Below, piece after piece: positions 30,500-39,897 of a stretch of 64,000 bases of DNA. This stretch comes from Cedecea colo (GTDB taxonomy: Bacteria > Pseudomonadota > Gammaproteobacteria > Enterobacterales > Enterobacteriaceae): assembly GCF_011808225.1 (NCBI RefSeq), contig NZ_SOYS01000007.1, positions 124,001 through 188,000 on the forward strand. Reading direction: 5' to 3'. Each line of letters opens with the position of its first letter. Positions within the stretch are counted from its first letter, which is position 1. Below the pieces are notes generated by a model, which saw nothing but the letters and a program-made list of their open reading frames with translations, searched no databases and was not told where the DNA came from. The position numbers and the translations under genes were made by a program.

Positions 30500-30641
30500 T
30501 TATTTCCCGCCGACTGGACAGCTTAACGATCCCGTGCCAGATTCGCCTCACTTAAAGCATCTGGCAGGCTTCTCTGCCGCTACGTTAACAATAAACCTCG
30601 GGCTGCTTTCCCGGCGCGTAAACACAACAAGGGGTGTGCGT

Positions 30642-32561
30642 ATGTCATCCGATATCAAGATCAGAGTGCAAAGCTTTGGTCGTTTCCTCAGCAATATGGT
30701 AATGCCTAACATCGGTGCATTTATTGCCTGGGGTATTATCACCGCGTTATTTATTCCCACTGGATGGTTGCCAAATGAGACGCTGGCGAAACTGGTAGGC
30801 CCGATGATCACCTATCTGCTGCCGCTGCTCATCGGTTATACCGGTGGCCGCTTAATCGGCGGCGATCGTGGTGGCGTGGTTGGTGCAATTACCACGATGG
30901 GCGTTATCGTCGGTGCGGATATGCCGATGTTCCTTGGCGCGATGATTGCTGGTCCTCTGGGCGGCTGGGCGATTAAACGTTTCGACCTCTGGGTAGACGG
31001 TAAGATTAAATCCGGCTTTGAAATGCTGGTAAACAACTTCTCCGCTGGCATCATCGGGATGATCCTGGCGATTCTGGCGTTCATGGGTATCGGCCCGGCC
31101 GTGGAAGTTCTCTCCAAAATTCTGGCGGCGGGCGTTAACTTCATGGTTATCCATGACATGCTGCCGCTGGCCTCTATCTTCGTAGAACCGGCGAAAATCC
31201 TGTTCCTGAACAACGCGATTAACCACGGTATCTTCTCGCCGCTGGGTATTCAGCAGTCTCACGAGCTGGGCAAATCAATCTTCTTCCTGATTGAAGCCAA
31301 CCCGGGTCCGGGTATGGGCGTGCTGATGGCGTATATGTTCTTCGGCCGTGGTAATGCCAAGCAGTCTGCGGGTGGTGCGGCAATTATCCACTTCCTGGGC
31401 GGTATCCACGAGATCTACTTCCCGTATGTGCTGATGAATCCACGTCTGATCCTGGCCGTTATCCTCGGCGGTATGACCGGCGTGTTCACGCTGACTATCC
31501 TGAACGGCGGCCTGGTTTCCCCGGCGTCTCCGGGCTCTATCCTGGCGGTGCTGGCGATGACGCCAAAAGGCGCCTACTTCGCGAACATCGCGGCAATCGT
31601 TGCGGCGATGGCGGTCTCCTTCGTGATTTCTGCAATCCTGCTGAAAACCAGCAAGGTGAAAGAAGAAGACGATATCGAAGTCGCGGCTCGCCGTATGGCA
31701 GAGATGAAGGCCGAATCTAAAGGTGGCGCTGCACCGCTGGCTGTGGGCGCTGGCGCGTCTAACGACCTGAGCCACGTGCGTAAAATCATCGTTGCCTGCG
31801 ATGCCGGCATGGGATCAAGCGCGATGGGCGCAGGCGTTCTGCGTAAGAAAGTGAACGATGCGGGGCTGAAAAATATCTCCGTCACCAACAGCGCTATCAA
31901 CAGCCTGCCGGAAGACGTGGATCTGGTGATTACGCACCGTGACCTGACCGAGCGCGCTATGCGCCAGGTGCCGCAGGCGCAGCATATTTCGCTGACCAAC
32001 TTCCTCGACAGCGGCCTGTATAGCGATCTGACCGAGCGTCTGGTTGCCGCACAGCGCCACACGGACAACGAAGTGAAGGTCCATGACAGCCTGAAAGACA
32101 GCTTCGATGAGGACAACAGCCAGCTGTTCAAACTGGGTGCGGAAAACATCTTCCTTGGCCTGAGCGCTGCCAGCAAAGAAGAAGCGATTCGCTTTGCCGG
32201 TGAGCAACTGGTGAGCGGCGGTTATGTTCAGCCGGAATATGTCGAGGCGATGTTTGAACGTGAGAAGCTGACCCCAACTTATCTGGGTGAAGGTATCGCC
32301 GTACCACACGGCACCGTTGAAGCGAAAGATCGCGTGCTGAAAACCGGCATCGTCTTCTGCCAGTACCCGGCGGGTGTGCATTTTGGTGAAGAGCCGGAGG
32401 ATATGGCTCGTCTGGTTATCGGTATTGCTGCCCGCAATAACGAGCACATCCAGGTTATCACCAGCCTGACCAACGCGCTGGATGATGACACCGTGATTGA
32501 GCGTCTGGCGAATACCACCAGCGTTCAGGAAGTGCTCGATCTGTTGGCCGGTAAGAAGTAA
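30642..32561 (+). CDS. mtlA: Mannitol-specific PTS enzyme IICBA
   Basis: This 639-residue fusion carries IIC, IIB and IIA domains in that order. IIC (about 1-345) is the membrane channel; the GGIHEIYFPYVLMNP block is the PTS signature. IIB (about 380-475) has the phosphocysteine in IIVACDAGMGSSAMG (Cys about 386). IIA (about 495-639) has the phosphohistidine in GIAVPHGTVEAKD (His about 556). It imports mannitol as mannitol 1-phosphate. ATG 30642 has AAGGGG upstream and matches the E. coli N-terminus; an in-frame start 108 bases upstream lies inside the promoter region. Confidence 0.98.
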   Translation: MSSDIKIRVQSFGRFLSNMVMPNIGAFIAWGIITALFIPTGWLPNETLAKLVGPMITYLLPLLIGYTGGRLIGGDRGGVVGAITTMGVIVGADMPMFLGAMIAGPLGGWAIKRFDLWVDGKIKSGFEMLVNNFSAGIIGMILAILAFMGIGPAVEVLSKILAAGVNFMVIHDMLPLASIFVEPAKILFLNNAINHGIFSPLGIQQSHELGKSIFFLIEANPGPGMGVLMAYMFFGRGNAKQSAGGAAIIHFLGGIHEIYFPYVLMNPRLILAVILGGMTGVFTLTILNGGLVSPASPGSILAVLAMTPKGAYFANIAAIVAAMAVSFVISAILLKTSKVKEEDDIEVAARRMAEMKAESKGGAAPLAVGAGASNDLSHVRKIIVACDAGMGSSAMGAGVLRKKVNDAGLKNISVTNSAINSLPEDVDLVITHRDLTERAMRQVPQAQHISLTNFLDSGLYSDLTERLVAAQRHTDNEVKVHDSLKDSFDEDNSQLFKLGAENIFLGLSAASKEEAIRFAGEQLVSGGYVQPEYVEAMFEREKLTPTYLGEGIAVPHGTVEAKDRVLKTGIVFCQYPAGVHFGEEPEDMARLVIGIAARNNEHIQVITSLTNALDDDTVIERLANTTSVQEVLDLLAGKK

Positions 32562-32573
32562 CCAACGGAAAAT

Positions 32574-32714
32574 TGTAGGGCGGTTAAGCTTCGCGCCAGC
32601 CGGCGTAAAAGCGGTGGATGGCGCTGCGCTTATCCGCCCTGCAACGAAAAACAAACCTCTCCCGTATGGGAGAGGGCTTGGGTGAGAGGAAAAGCCTCAC
32701 CCCAGCCCTCTCGG
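32574..32714. repeat. Dispersed repeats in the mtlA-mtlD gap
   Basis: The 181-base gap holds two elements. A REP-type unit pair (32574-32642) includes GTGGATGGCGCTGCGC and TTATCCGCCCTGC. A second palindromic element (32652-32714) has CCTCTCCC/GGGAGAGG followed by a segment whose two arms, GGGTGAGAGG and CCTCACCCCAGCCC, are roughly complementary. Such elements commonly lie between PTS and dehydrogenase genes and can tune mRNA stability. Confidence 0.65.
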
Positions 32715-32742
32715 GTGATTCAAATTTAAGAAGGTGACACAG

Positions 32743-33891
32743 ATGAAAGCATTACATTTTGGCGCAGGTAATATCGGACGTGGCTTTATCGGCAAACTCC
32801 TGGCAGACGCAGGCATACAGCTGACGTTTGCCGACGTAAACCAGGTTGTGCTGGACGCGCTGAACGCGCGCCGCAGTTATCAGGTACACGTGGTTGGCGA
32901 GCAAGAGCAGGTTGATACCGTCTCCAACGTGAATGCCGTCAGCAGCATCGGCGAGGAGGTTATCGACCTGATTGCCGAAGTGGATCTGGTAACCACCGCC
33001 GTAGGGCCAGTCGTGCTGGAGCGTATCGCTCCTTCCATTGCGAAGGGTCTGGTCCTGCGTCGCGCAAACGGCAACGTTAAGCCGCTCAATATCATCGCCT
33101 GTGAAAATATGGTACGTGGCACCTCACAGTTAAAAGCTCATGTGTTGAAAGCGCTCCCGGAAGACGACCAGACGTGGGTTGAGCAGCATATTGGCTTTGT
33201 GGACTCCGCCGTGGACCGCATCGTTCCCCCGTCTGAATCCGCTACCAACGACCCGCTGGAAGTCACGGTTGAAACCTTCAGCGAGTGGATTGTTGATAAA
33301 ACGCAGTTTAAAGGCGATCTGCCAGACATTCCGGGTATGGAACTGACTGATAACCTGATGGCCTTTGTAGAGCGTAAACTCTTCACGCTGAACACCGGGC
33401 ATGCTATAACCGCGTACCTCGGCCAGCTGGCCGGTCTCCAGACCATTCGTGATGCGATTCTGGATGAAAAAATTCGCACCGTGGTGAAAGGGGCGATGGA
33501 TGAGAGCGGCGCGGTGCTGATCAAACGTTACGGCTTTGATGCTGATAAGCATGCGGCCTATATCCAGAAAATCCTCGGTCGTTTCGAAAACCCGTATCTG
33601 AAAGATGATGTGGAACGTGTGGGCCGCCAGCCGCTGCGTAAATTAAGCGCGGGCGACCGCCTGATTAAACCGCTGCTTGGTACTCTGGAATACGGCTTGC
33701 CGCACGCGAACCTCGTAGAAGGGATTGCCGCTGCCATGCATTATCGCAGCGAGCAGGATCCACAGGCCCAGGAACTGGCTGCGCTGCTGGCTGAGGCTGG
33801 CCCACAGGCAGCGCTTGCGCAGATTTCTGGCCTCGATGCAAACAGCGAAGCAGTCGCTCAGGCGGTGAAGGCCTATAACGCAAAAGCGTAA
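32743..33891 (+). CDS. mtlD: Mannitol-1-phosphate 5-dehydrogenase
   Basis: This 382-residue NAD-dependent enzyme oxidises mannitol 1-phosphate to fructose 6-phosphate. The N-terminal Rossmann motif [17 protein letters not shown] (glycines at 7, 9, 12, 14) and the catalytic region [16 protein letters not shown] are intact. ATG 32743 is preferred over a GTG three codons earlier because AAGAAGG lies upstream and it gives the E. coli length. It is the second gene of mtlADR. Confidence 0.98.
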   Translation: MKALHFGAGNIGRGFIGKLLADAGIQLTFADVNQVVLDALNARRSYQVHVVGEQEQVDTVSNVNAVSSIGEEVIDLIAEVDLVTTAVGPVVLERIAPSIAKGLVLRRANGNVKPLNIIACENMVRGTSQLKAHVLKALPEDDQTWVEQHIGFVDSAVDRIVPPSESATNDPLEVTVETFSEWIVDKTQFKGDLPDIPGMELTDNLMAFVERKLFTLNTGHAITAYLGQLAGLQTIRDAILDEKIRTVVKGAMDESGAVLIKRYGFDADKHAAYIQKILGRFENPYLKDDVERVGRQPLRKLSAGDRLIKPLLGTLEYGLPHANLVEGIAAAMHYRSEQDPQAQELAALLAEAGPQAALAQISGLDANSEAVAQAVKAYNAKA

Positions 33892-33938
33892 TGGAGAACG
33901 GGCGCAGCAGATACTGCGCCCAACACTAATTTTCAGTG

Positions 33939-34478
33939 ATGCAGGCAAAGATGGAAGAAACACAGGCCTTTGAAAATCGGGTGCTTGAGCGTCTGAATGC
34001 CGGCAAAACCGTCAGAAGCCTGCTTATTGCCGCCGTTGAGCTTCTCACCGAAGCGGTCAATATCCTGGTGCTTCAGGTATTCCGTAAAGACGATTATGCA
34101 GTGAAGTATGCCGTTGAGCCTTTGCTGGACGGCGATGGCCCGCTGGGCGAGCTCTCCGTGCGTATGAAGCTTATCTACGGGCTTGGCGTGATGAATCGCG
34201 CCGAATACGAAGATTGCGAACTGCTGATGGCGCTACGCGAAGAACTAAACCACGACGGCAGTGAATACAATTTCACCGACGATGAGATCCTCGGGCCGTT
34301 CGGCGAACTGCACTGCGTTACGGCTTTTCCGCCAGCGCCGACTTTTGTCGACGGGGGTGACCCTGAATTGCAGGCGATGCAGAGACAGCGCTACCAGCAA
34401 ATCGTCCGTTCAACGATGGTGCTTTCCCTTACCGAGCTGATCTCACGGATCGGCTTAAAAAAAGCCTTCCAGAAATAA
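33939..34478 (+). CDS. mtlR: Mannitol operon repressor
   Basis: This 179-residue all-alpha protein of the MtlR family represses the mtl operon in E. coli without a classical DNA-binding motif. The core (TQAFENRVLERLNAGKTV; EELNHDGSEYNFTDDEILGPFGELHC) is highly conserved. The E. coli protein has about 17 more N-terminal residues, but here an in-frame stop (33927-33929) excludes them. The start is therefore ATG 33939, GTG 33936 or ATG 33951; none has a strong ribosome binding site. It is the last gene of the mannitol operon. Confidence 0.93.
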   Translation: MQAKMEETQAFENRVLERLNAGKTVRSLLIAAVELLTEAVNILVLQVFRKDDYAVKYAVEPLLDGDGPLGELSVRMKLIYGLGVMNRAEYEDCELLMALREELNHDGSEYNFTDDEILGPFGELHCVTAFPPAPTFVDGGDPELQAMQRQRYQQIVRSTMVLSLTELISRIGLKKAFQK

Positions 34479-34559
34479 CCTCACCCGCAGACCCTTTTCG
34501 CCCTCTTCCGCCGAATGGTGTATCCTTGCCGCAAAGCAATTTATTCACGGTTAAGTAAA

Positions 34560-34922
34560 ATGAAAGAAATCGAAAAAGCAGAAATTAAACGTCTTAGCGA
34601 TCGCCTGGACGCCATCCGCCACGAAATGCCTGAGCTGCATCTTATCAACGAAGCGGAAAAATACGCCGAGCTGGAAAAAGAGAAGGCGAAGCTTGAAATT
34701 GAAATCGCTCGCTTACAGGCGGTACGCAACCAGAAGCTGAGTAAAGAAGCGCAAAAGCTGATGGCGATGCCGTACAAACGTCCTATTACCAAAAAAGAGC
34801 AGGCGGACATGGGCAAGCTGAAGAAAGCCGTGCGCGGTCTGGTTATCGTGCATCCTATGACGGCGCTGGGCCGCGAAATGGATCTCGAGGTGATGACAGG
34901 GTTTTCTAAGACTGATTTCTGA
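34560..34922 (+). CDS. yibL: YibL family ribosome-associated protein
   Basis: This 120-residue charged protein is rich in Lys and Glu, with a predicted coiled coil over about residues 1-60 (heptad-like [18 protein letters not shown] and [16 protein letters not shown]). The conserved C-terminal segment is [14 protein letters not shown]. The E. coli homologue has been reported to associate with ribosomes; its function is unknown. ATG 34560 matches the E. coli start and length. In K-12 yibT separates mtlR and yibL; no yibT is seen here, the gap being only 81 bases. Confidence 0.9.
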   Translation: MKEIEKAEIKRLSDRLDAIRHEMPELHLINEAEKYAELEKEKAKLEIEIARLQAVRNQKLSKEAQKLMAMPYKRPITKKEQADMGKLKKAVRGLVIVHPMTALGREMDLEVMTGFSKTDF

Positions 34923-34945
34923 TTTCTTTCTTAGTGCTTCAAAAC

Positions 34946-34977
34946 GGGGTGAGCCATTGGGCATCATCCCTTTTTTT
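34946..34977 (+). terminator. Terminator after yibL
   Basis: GGGGTGA and TCATCCC pair across a loop and are followed directly by seven T. It closes the mtl-yibL cluster and precedes a 117-base spacer before the higBA operator. Confidence 0.65.
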
Positions 34978-35094
34978 GCTTAATTAATGAGGCATTTGCG
35001 AAGCTCCTCCAACCGTTTCCCTTTCCCCGTTCAAAGCCCTTTTGATGTCATTTATTCTTCGAAAATCAATTAGCGAATCAATGTTGCGTAGCAG

Positions 35095-35116
35095 GGAACA
35101 TTGATGTTAATGTTCC
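35095..35116. promoter_or_regulatory. Candidate higBA operator
   Basis: A perfect 8-bp inverted repeat, GGAACATT-N6-AATGTTCC, lies 24 bases before the higB start, with a further GGAAC at 35124. HigA-type antitoxins usually repress their own promoter through such palindromes, so this is a likely autoregulatory site. No direct proof is possible from sequence. Confidence 0.6.
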
Positions 35117-35139
35117 TTTTGAGGGAACAGGACGTTAGA

Positions 35140-35418
35140 ATGATCAGAAGTTTTAAACATAAGGGACTGAAAAACCTCTTTCTGAAGAACCAGACTCAGG
35201 GTTTATCCTGGGAACACGTCCCGCGTATTCGCAGTCGGTTAGCCATAATCAATGCGGCAGGAAAAATAGAAGATATTGATTTACCAGGTTATCGGCTTCA
35301 TGCGCTGGCAGGAGACAAAGCGGATCTGTGGTCCGTTGCGGTAACGGGTAACTGGCGGATAACTTTTGAATTTTATCAGGGAGATGCCTGGATACTTAAC
35401 TACGAGGATTATCACTAA
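35140..35418 (+). CDS. higB: HigB-type toxin (RelE/ParE fold)
   Basis: This 92-residue small basic protein matches the HigB family: [14 protein letters not shown] at the N-terminus, the [27 protein letters not shown] core and the acidic tail end NYEDYH. Family members are ribosome-dependent mRNA interferases that halt translation when free of antitoxin. ATG 35140 is chosen because the longer frame upstream runs through the operator. The stop shares one base with the higA start (TAATG), so the toxin gene comes first, as in other hig operons. Confidence 0.88.
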   Translation: MIRSFKHKGLKNLFLKNQTQGLSWEHVPRIRSRLAIINAAGKIEDIDLPGYRLHALAGDKADLWSVAVTGNWRITFEFYQGDAWILNYEDYH

Positions 35419-35732
35419 TGAAAATGAGCAATCCCCCGCATCCGGGAGTCGTTATTCAGGAAGCGCTTGATGAGCTTGACGTTAGCCTGCGTGAATTTGC
35501 CAGAGCGATGGATATTGCCCCTTCAACCGCCAGCCGCATATTGACCGGCAAGGCAGCTTTGACGCCTGAAATGGCGGTGAAGCTTGCCGCGGTCATTGGA
35601 AGTTCTGCCGAAGTGTGGTTGAAGCTGCAAAGTGCGTACAGCCTCGCAGAGGCGGAGAAATCGGTTGATGTGACCAGGCTTCACGATCTGCGCGGTAAGC
35701 TTGCGCGCCCTATGACTCAGGCAAATGAGTAG
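35418..35732 (+). CDS. higA: HigA-type antitoxin, XRE family
   Basis: This 104-residue protein has a helix-turn-helix of the XRE/HigA type ([45 protein letters not shown]). It neutralises HigB and represses the operon. The N-terminal [16 protein letters not shown] is characteristic of HigA. It is translationally coupled to higB. Its stop lies inside a REP-type repeat. The module sits exactly at the synteny break between yibL and ghrB. Confidence 0.88.
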   Translation: MKMSNPPHPGVVIQEALDELDVSLREFARAMDIAPSTASRILTGKAALTPEMAVKLAAVIGSSAEVWLKLQSAYSLAEAEKSVDVTRLHDLRGKLARPMTQANE

Positions 35733-35760
35733 GGCGGATAAGCGTCAGCGCCATCCGCCA
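35729..35760. repeat. REP-type repeat after higA
   Basis: One unit, GTAGGGCGGATAAGCG with CAGCGCCATCCGCCA, overlaps the higA stop codon and ends 8 bases before the converging ghrB stop. It is the same family as the other REP units in this window. Confidence 0.75.
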
Positions 35761-35767
35761 TCACCGG

Positions 35768-36742
35768 CTAACTCAATACCTGCGGATTGACGCAGTTTTC
35801 CTTCACTTCGCCCGTCAGCGCGGCAATCAGGTTATCCACCGCGCAGGCTGCCATGTTATAGCGCGTTTCGTGCGTTGCAGAGCCGATATGCGGCAGGGCG
35901 ACGACGTTTGGCATCTCCAGCAGCGGGGAATTAACCGGCAGCGGCTCCTGCTCAAATACGTCCAGCCCAGCGGCATGAAGAGTGCCGTTTTGCAGCGCCT
36001 GAATCAGGGCTTTTTCGTCAACGACCGGACCGCGCCCGGCGTTAATCAGAATTGCCGAAGACTTCATTTTCGCCAGCTGTTCCGCGCCAATCATATGGTG
36101 CGTTTCTTCAGTCAGCGGCAGGGAAATACAGACGAAGTCAGATTCCGCAAGCAGCGTATCCAGGTCGCAATAGCGTGCGTCGAAGCGATCTTCGGCCTCC
36201 TGATGATGGCGACGAGCGTTATACAGAATTGGCATGCTAAAACCAAAGTGCGCGCGTTGCGCCAGCGCAAGGCCGATGCGGCCCATGCCGAGAATGCCCA
36301 GCGTTTTGTGGTGTACGTCGATGCCAAACCAGTCCGGGCCGATGCTGCCTTGCCATTCACCCGCTTTCACTCGTTCGGCGACTTCTACCGCGCGGCGGGC
36401 GGTTGCCAGCACCAGCATCATCATGGTGTCCGCGACGGTTTCGGTCAGTACCGAAGGCGTGTGCATCAGCGCGATGCGGCGAGCGGTCAGCGCAGCAACG
36501 TCAAAATTGTCATAGCCGACAGAAACGGTGGAAGCCGCACGCAGCTTCGGCGTGTGCGTTAAAAACGTCTCGTCGACTTTCTCGCTGGAACCCAAAATAC
36601 CTTCCGCTTCAGCAAAAGCTGCTGCGTTCTGCTTTACGGTTTGCGGACTTAAATCGTTGAGTTGAGTAACGTTAAAATGGCTTTCAAGGCGGGCGAGCAG
36701 GTCGTCGGGCAGCTTCTTGTAAAGGATAACGGACGGCTTCAT
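35768..36742 (-). CDS. ghrB: 2-ketoaldonate / glyoxylate-hydroxypyruvate reductase GhrB (KguD-like)
   Basis: This 324-residue D-2-hydroxyacid dehydrogenase has the NAD(P) motif [17 protein letters not shown], the catalytic Arg-Glu-His set ([32 protein letters not shown]) and the full E. coli GhrB length. The family reduces 2-keto-D-gluconate, glyoxylate and hydroxypyruvate. In Pseudomonas the homologue KguD reduces 2-keto-6-phosphogluconate. It is the last gene behind a kgu-type operon, 61 bases after the transporter, so a KguD role is likely here. TACGGAGA upstream supports ATG 36742 over an in-frame start nine codons earlier. Confidence 0.93.
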   Translation of the reverse strand: MKPSVILYKKLPDDLLARLESHFNVTQLNDLSPQTVKQNAAAFAEAEGILGSSEKVDETFLTHTPKLRAASTVSVGYDNFDVAALTARRIALMHTPSVLTETVADTMMMLVLATARRAVEVAERVKAGEWQGSIGPDWFGIDVHHKTLGILGMGRIGLALAQRAHFGFSMPILYNARRHHQEAEDRFDARYCDLDTLLAESDFVCISLPLTEETHHMIGAEQLAKMKSSAILINAGRGPVVDEKALIQALQNGTLHAAGLDVFEQEPLPVNSPLLEMPNVVALPHIGSATHETRYNMAACAVDNLIAALTGEVKENCVNPQVLS

Positions 36743-36771
36743 GAGATTCTCCGTAATGATATTAAGCATAT

Positions 36772-36797
36772 ACCGGGCGATGCGAGCATCGCCCGGT
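36772..36797 (-). promoter_or_regulatory. Hairpin between kguT-like gene and ghrB
   Basis: A 12-bp perfect inverted repeat (ACCGGGCGATGC / GCATCGCCCGGT) fills most of the 61-base gap. No U-tract follows on the transcribed strand, so it looks like an mRNA-processing or stability element that could set ghrB expression apart from the upstream genes. Confidence 0.5.
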
Positions 36798-36803
36798 CAA
36801 TAG

Positions 36804-38087
36804 TCAGGCGTGGCGGGCACCCACCGGCAGTTGCTGGTTCGTTGCCGGTTTCACTATCAAAGTTAGCCACACTGAGGCGAGCAGCGCCACCCCCATAAAT
36901 ACATAGGACGCGGAAGGGCTACCGGTTGCCCCGTTCAGGTAACCTACAAACCAGGAGCCGACAAACGAGCCCAGCGCACCCATGCTGTTAATCAGCGCCA
37001 TGGCGCCACCGGCCACGTTTCGTGGCAGCATTTCCGGGATGATGGCGAAGAACGGACCATAAGGCGCGTACATAGCGGCCCCGGCAATCACCAGCAGGGT
37101 GTAAGAAACCCAGAAGTGGTTAGCGCCAACCAGCCAGGAGCCGAGAAACGCCAGCGCGCCAATCAGCAGCAGCGGCCAGACGAACAGCTTACGGTTCTGC
37201 ATTTTGTCCGACGCCCAGGAAACGGCGATCATCGCGATGGTTGCCGCCAGGTAAGGCACTGAAGAAAGCCAGCCCACTTCCACCATGCCCATTCCGGCGG
37301 TGCCTGCGCCGCGGATTATCGACGGCAGCCACAGGACGAAGCCGTATACCCCAATGCTCCAGCAGAAATATTGCATACACAGCAGCACGACGTTGCGGGA
37401 GCGGAACGCTTCGCCATAGTTACGTACGGCTTTAATGCCTTCCTGTTCTTTTTGCAGCTGTGCCTGCAGCGCGCCTTTCTCAGCGTCAGACAGCCAGCCA
37501 ACCTGGGTTGGCTTATCTTTTACCAGCACCCACCAGGCAAACGCCCAGATAACCGCCGGGATACCTTCGAAGATAAACATCTCGCGCCAGCCGAACGCCT
37601 GAATGAGGTAGCCGGACACCACCGACATCCACAGCACCGTAACCGGGTTGCCGAGGATCAGGAAGGTGTTGGCGCGCGAGCGTTCAGATTTGGTAAACCA
37701 GTTGCTGATATAAATCAGCATCGCGGGCATCACCGCGGCTTCCACCACGCCGAGCACAAAGCGAATTGCCGCCAGCGCCGGAATGTTGCTGACCATACCG
37801 GTCAGGGAAGCGCAGGCGCCCCATAAAATCAGGCAGACGAAGATAAGTTTACGTACGCTGCGGCGTTCGGCGTACATGGCGCCGGGGATCTGGAAGAAGA
37901 AGTAGCCGAGGAAGAACAGAGCGCCAAGCAGGGACGAGATGCCTTTGGTGATGCCAAGGTCATCGTTGATACCGGCGGCGGACGCGAAACTAAAGTTGGC
38001 ACGGTCGAGGTAGGCCAGGCTGTACGTGATAAACACGATAGGCATGATATACCACCAACGTTTTGGTGCGATTGTATTGGTTTTCAT
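36804..38087 (-). CDS. MFS transporter, ACS family, probable 2-ketogluconate importer (KguT-like)
   Basis: This 427-residue protein has about twelve membrane helices and belongs to the anion:cation symporter branch of the major facilitator superfamily (GudP/ExuT/KguT relatives). Markers are YIMPIVFITYSLAYLDRANFSFA, the loop motif FFQIPGAMYAERRSVRKLI, and the helix-4 motif GVVEAAVMPAMLIYISNWF. It probably imports a sugar acid. The neighbouring KguE-like, KguK-like and GhrB genes point to 2-keto-D-gluconate (inference). It is transcribed leftward, 69 bases behind the kinase. Confidence 0.85.
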   Translation of the reverse strand: MKTNTIAPKRWWYIMPIVFITYSLAYLDRANFSFASAAGINDDLGITKGISSLLGALFFLGYFFFQIPGAMYAERRSVRKLIFVCLILWGACASLTGMVSNIPALAAIRFVLGVVEAAVMPAMLIYISNWFTKSERSRANTFLILGNPVTVLWMSVVSGYLIQAFGWREMFIFEGIPAVIWAFAWWVLVKDKPTQVGWLSDAEKGALQAQLQKEQEGIKAVRNYGEAFRSRNVVLLCMQYFCWSIGVYGFVLWLPSIIRGAGTAGMGMVEVGWLSSVPYLAATIAMIAVSWASDKMQNRKLFVWPLLLIGALAFLGSWLVGANHFWVSYTLLVIAGAAMYAPYGPFFAIIPEMLPRNVAGGAMALINSMGALGSFVGSWFVGYLNGATGSPSASYVFMGVALLASVWLTLIVKPATNQQLPVGARHA

Positions 38088-38156
38088 AAGGCTTGCCTCT
38101 GTGTTGAGGAGAGTCGCATCTTGCCGGATGTAGGGTACAGCCGATGCGATATTAAT

Positions 38157-39095
38157 TTATTCGCCCAGTGCAGCTCGGGTTGGTAGCCCTTCGCTATCAC
38201 CGATGACCTGTATCGCCAGTGAGCCGATTTTGTTACCGCGGCTGACGGCATGTGGTAAGGATTTCCCTTCCAGCAGGGCGCTTATCACTCCGACCGCAAA
38301 GCCGTCGCCCGCGCCCACGGTATCGACTACGTTATCGACTTTTATGGCTGCTACCGCGCCTTTTTCACCGGCAGCAGTTTTATACCAGGCGCCGTCAGCG
38401 CCGGTTTTCAGCACCACGGTTTTAACGCCCTGATTGAGGTAGAAATCGGCAATCCCTTCCGGGGTATTTTGGCCAGTGAGAATGATGCCTTCTTTCACGC
38501 CGGGCAGCACCCAGTCCGCCTGGAAAGCGAGCTGGTTTAGTTGCCTGACCATTTCGGCTTCGCTTTTCCACAGCACCGGGCGCAAATTTGGGTCAAAGGA
38601 GATAGTTTTCCCTTTTTCCTTCATCGCCTTAGCGGTGTGATTAAGCAGCTCGAGCGAGGTAGCAGAAAGCGCGGCTGCCACGCCGCTTAAGTGCAAATGC
38701 CGCGCGCTAAAAAAATACTCTTCGTTGAAATCTTCCACCGAGAGGTGGCTTGCTGCCGAGCCCTTACGGAAGTACTCCACGATGGGATCGGTTCCATCTT
38801 CAACTTTAGATTTGAGCTGGAAGCCCGTCGCGTAGCGTTCATCCGTGGTGACGCCGCGGCTGTCGATTTGTTCTTTCGCAAGTTGTTGCAGCACATAGCG
38901 GCCAAACGAGTCGTTGCCCACGCGGCTCACCCAGCCTACCTTCAGGCCAAGGCGCGCAAGGCCGGTAGCAACGTTCAGCTCGGCACCGGCCACGCGTTTT
39001 ACAAACTGTCCGGCTGCGGCTAAATCACCGGTTTCGGTTGCCACAAACATCGCCATCGCTTCACCGATGGTTATCACATCAAGCTGACTGGGCAT
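38157..39095 (-). CDS. PfkB-family kinase, probable 2-ketogluconokinase (KguK-like)
   Basis: This 312-residue ribokinase-type kinase has an N-terminal GEAMAMFV block with GAELNVATGLARLG, the substrate-binding lid, and the C-terminal signature DTVGAGDGFAVGVISALL, in which the second aspartate is catalytic. Relatives phosphorylate 2-keto-3-deoxygluconate or 2-ketogluconate. The operon partners (sugar isomerase-like KguE, ACS transporter, GhrB) and the PtxS-like repressor favour 2-ketogluconate. It begins 3 bases after the stop of the KguE-like gene, so the two are tightly coupled. Confidence 0.82.
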   Translation of the reverse strand: MPSQLDVITIGEAMAMFVATETGDLAAAGQFVKRVAGAELNVATGLARLGLKVGWVSRVGNDSFGRYVLQQLAKEQIDSRGVTTDERYATGFQLKSKVEDGTDPIVEYFRKGSAASHLSVEDFNEEYFFSARHLHLSGVAAALSATSLELLNHTAKAMKEKGKTISFDPNLRPVLWKSEAEMVRQLNQLAFQADWVLPGVKEGIILTGQNTPEGIADFYLNQGVKTVVLKTGADGAWYKTAAGEKGAVAAIKVDNVVDTVGAGDGFAVGVISALLEGKSLPHAVSRGNKIGSLAIQVIGDSEGLPTRAALGE

Positions 39096-39098
39096 CGT

Positions 39099-39848
39099 TT
39101 ACTCCTCGCGTAACAGGTTTACGTAATGGCGGGTGACGGCGGTCAGATCGCGGCCTTCCAGCGGGAATTCTATGCCGCGAGGCGCATCGCCCGGCAGGCT
39201 GTTAAGCAGTTCCATCCAGCGCGGTTCGGCGTCATCCAGCGCAACAGCGCGGTAGTGATAATGGTGTGGAACGGCAGCTTTGACGTGGATATAGCTGACG
39301 TTTGGCGCCAGCAGGCGGGCGGCCGCCTCCGGCGATTCCTCAACCCACAGCCAGTTGGCCATATCAAAGGTTAGTTTGACCGGCAGATTTAGCACGTTGC
39401 AGGCGGCCTGGAAGCGCTGCAGGGGCGCGAGTTTGCCATAGACGGTCTGATCGTTTTCCACGACCAGCGCGACGTTAGTTTGTTCCAGCCACTGCTGTAG
39501 CAACGGAAATTGCTGGCTGCTGCGAAAATGGCCAAGCGAAAGCTTCAGCCAGCCCGCATTAAGCTGGCGGGCTTCGAGCAACAGCGAAGGGATAAGCTGG
39601 TTGAGCTTACCATCTTCGGTGAACAGCGGTTCCGGCGCGGAATAACAGGCCTGTAACCTGTGGTCAGCGATTTGTTTTGCCAGCTCCGGCAGGGAATCCA
39701 GTTGGGTATTGCTCAGCAGTTCGCGGCGGATTTCTACGCCGTCCGCCCCTGCGTTGGCAATAACAGGTAACAGCGCCTGCTGGCCGCCGAGGGCGGCGAT
39801 GCGGTCATGCCCGTAAGCGGCAGTGACGACAATAATTTTTCGCGACAT
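39099..39848 (-). CDS. Sugar phosphate isomerase/epimerase-family protein (KguE-like)
   Basis: This 249-residue TIM-barrel protein of the AP endonuclease family 2 / xylose isomerase-like group has the barrel motifs ADGVEIRRELL, LVVENDQ, LTFDMANWLWV and SYIHVKAA. KguE of Pseudomonas occupies the same first position in the 2-ketogluconate operon, but its reaction is not firmly established. GGAG precedes ATG 39848, favouring it over an in-frame ATG 15 bases upstream. It is the first structural gene, 112 bases behind the lacI-type gene, with a perfect palindromic operator between them. Confidence 0.75.
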   Translation of the reverse strand: MSRKIIVVTAAYGHDRIAALGGQQALLPVIANAGADGVEIRRELLSNTQLDSLPELAKQIADHRLQACYSAPEPLFTEDGKLNQLIPSLLLEARQLNAGWLKLSLGHFRSSQQFPLLQQWLEQTNVALVVENDQTVYGKLAPLQRFQAACNVLNLPVKLTFDMANWLWVEESPEAAARLLAPNVSYIHVKAAVPHHYHYRAVALDDAEPRWMELLNSLPGDAPRGIEFPLEGRDLTAVTRHYVNLLREE

Positions 39849-39897
39849 GAACAGCTCCATCACGGTAACAGCTAAGTAACATAGTTATTACGCTAAA

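Noticed and set aside
30534-30641. A 36-residue N-terminal extension of MtlA
   Set aside because: It lies in the promoter/leader region; the internal ATG 30642 has a strong ribosome binding site and the known N-terminus.
36772-36797. Intrinsic terminator cutting ghrB off from the kgu-like operon
   Set aside because: The stem is strong, but no U-tract follows on the transcribed strand, so termination cannot be claimed.
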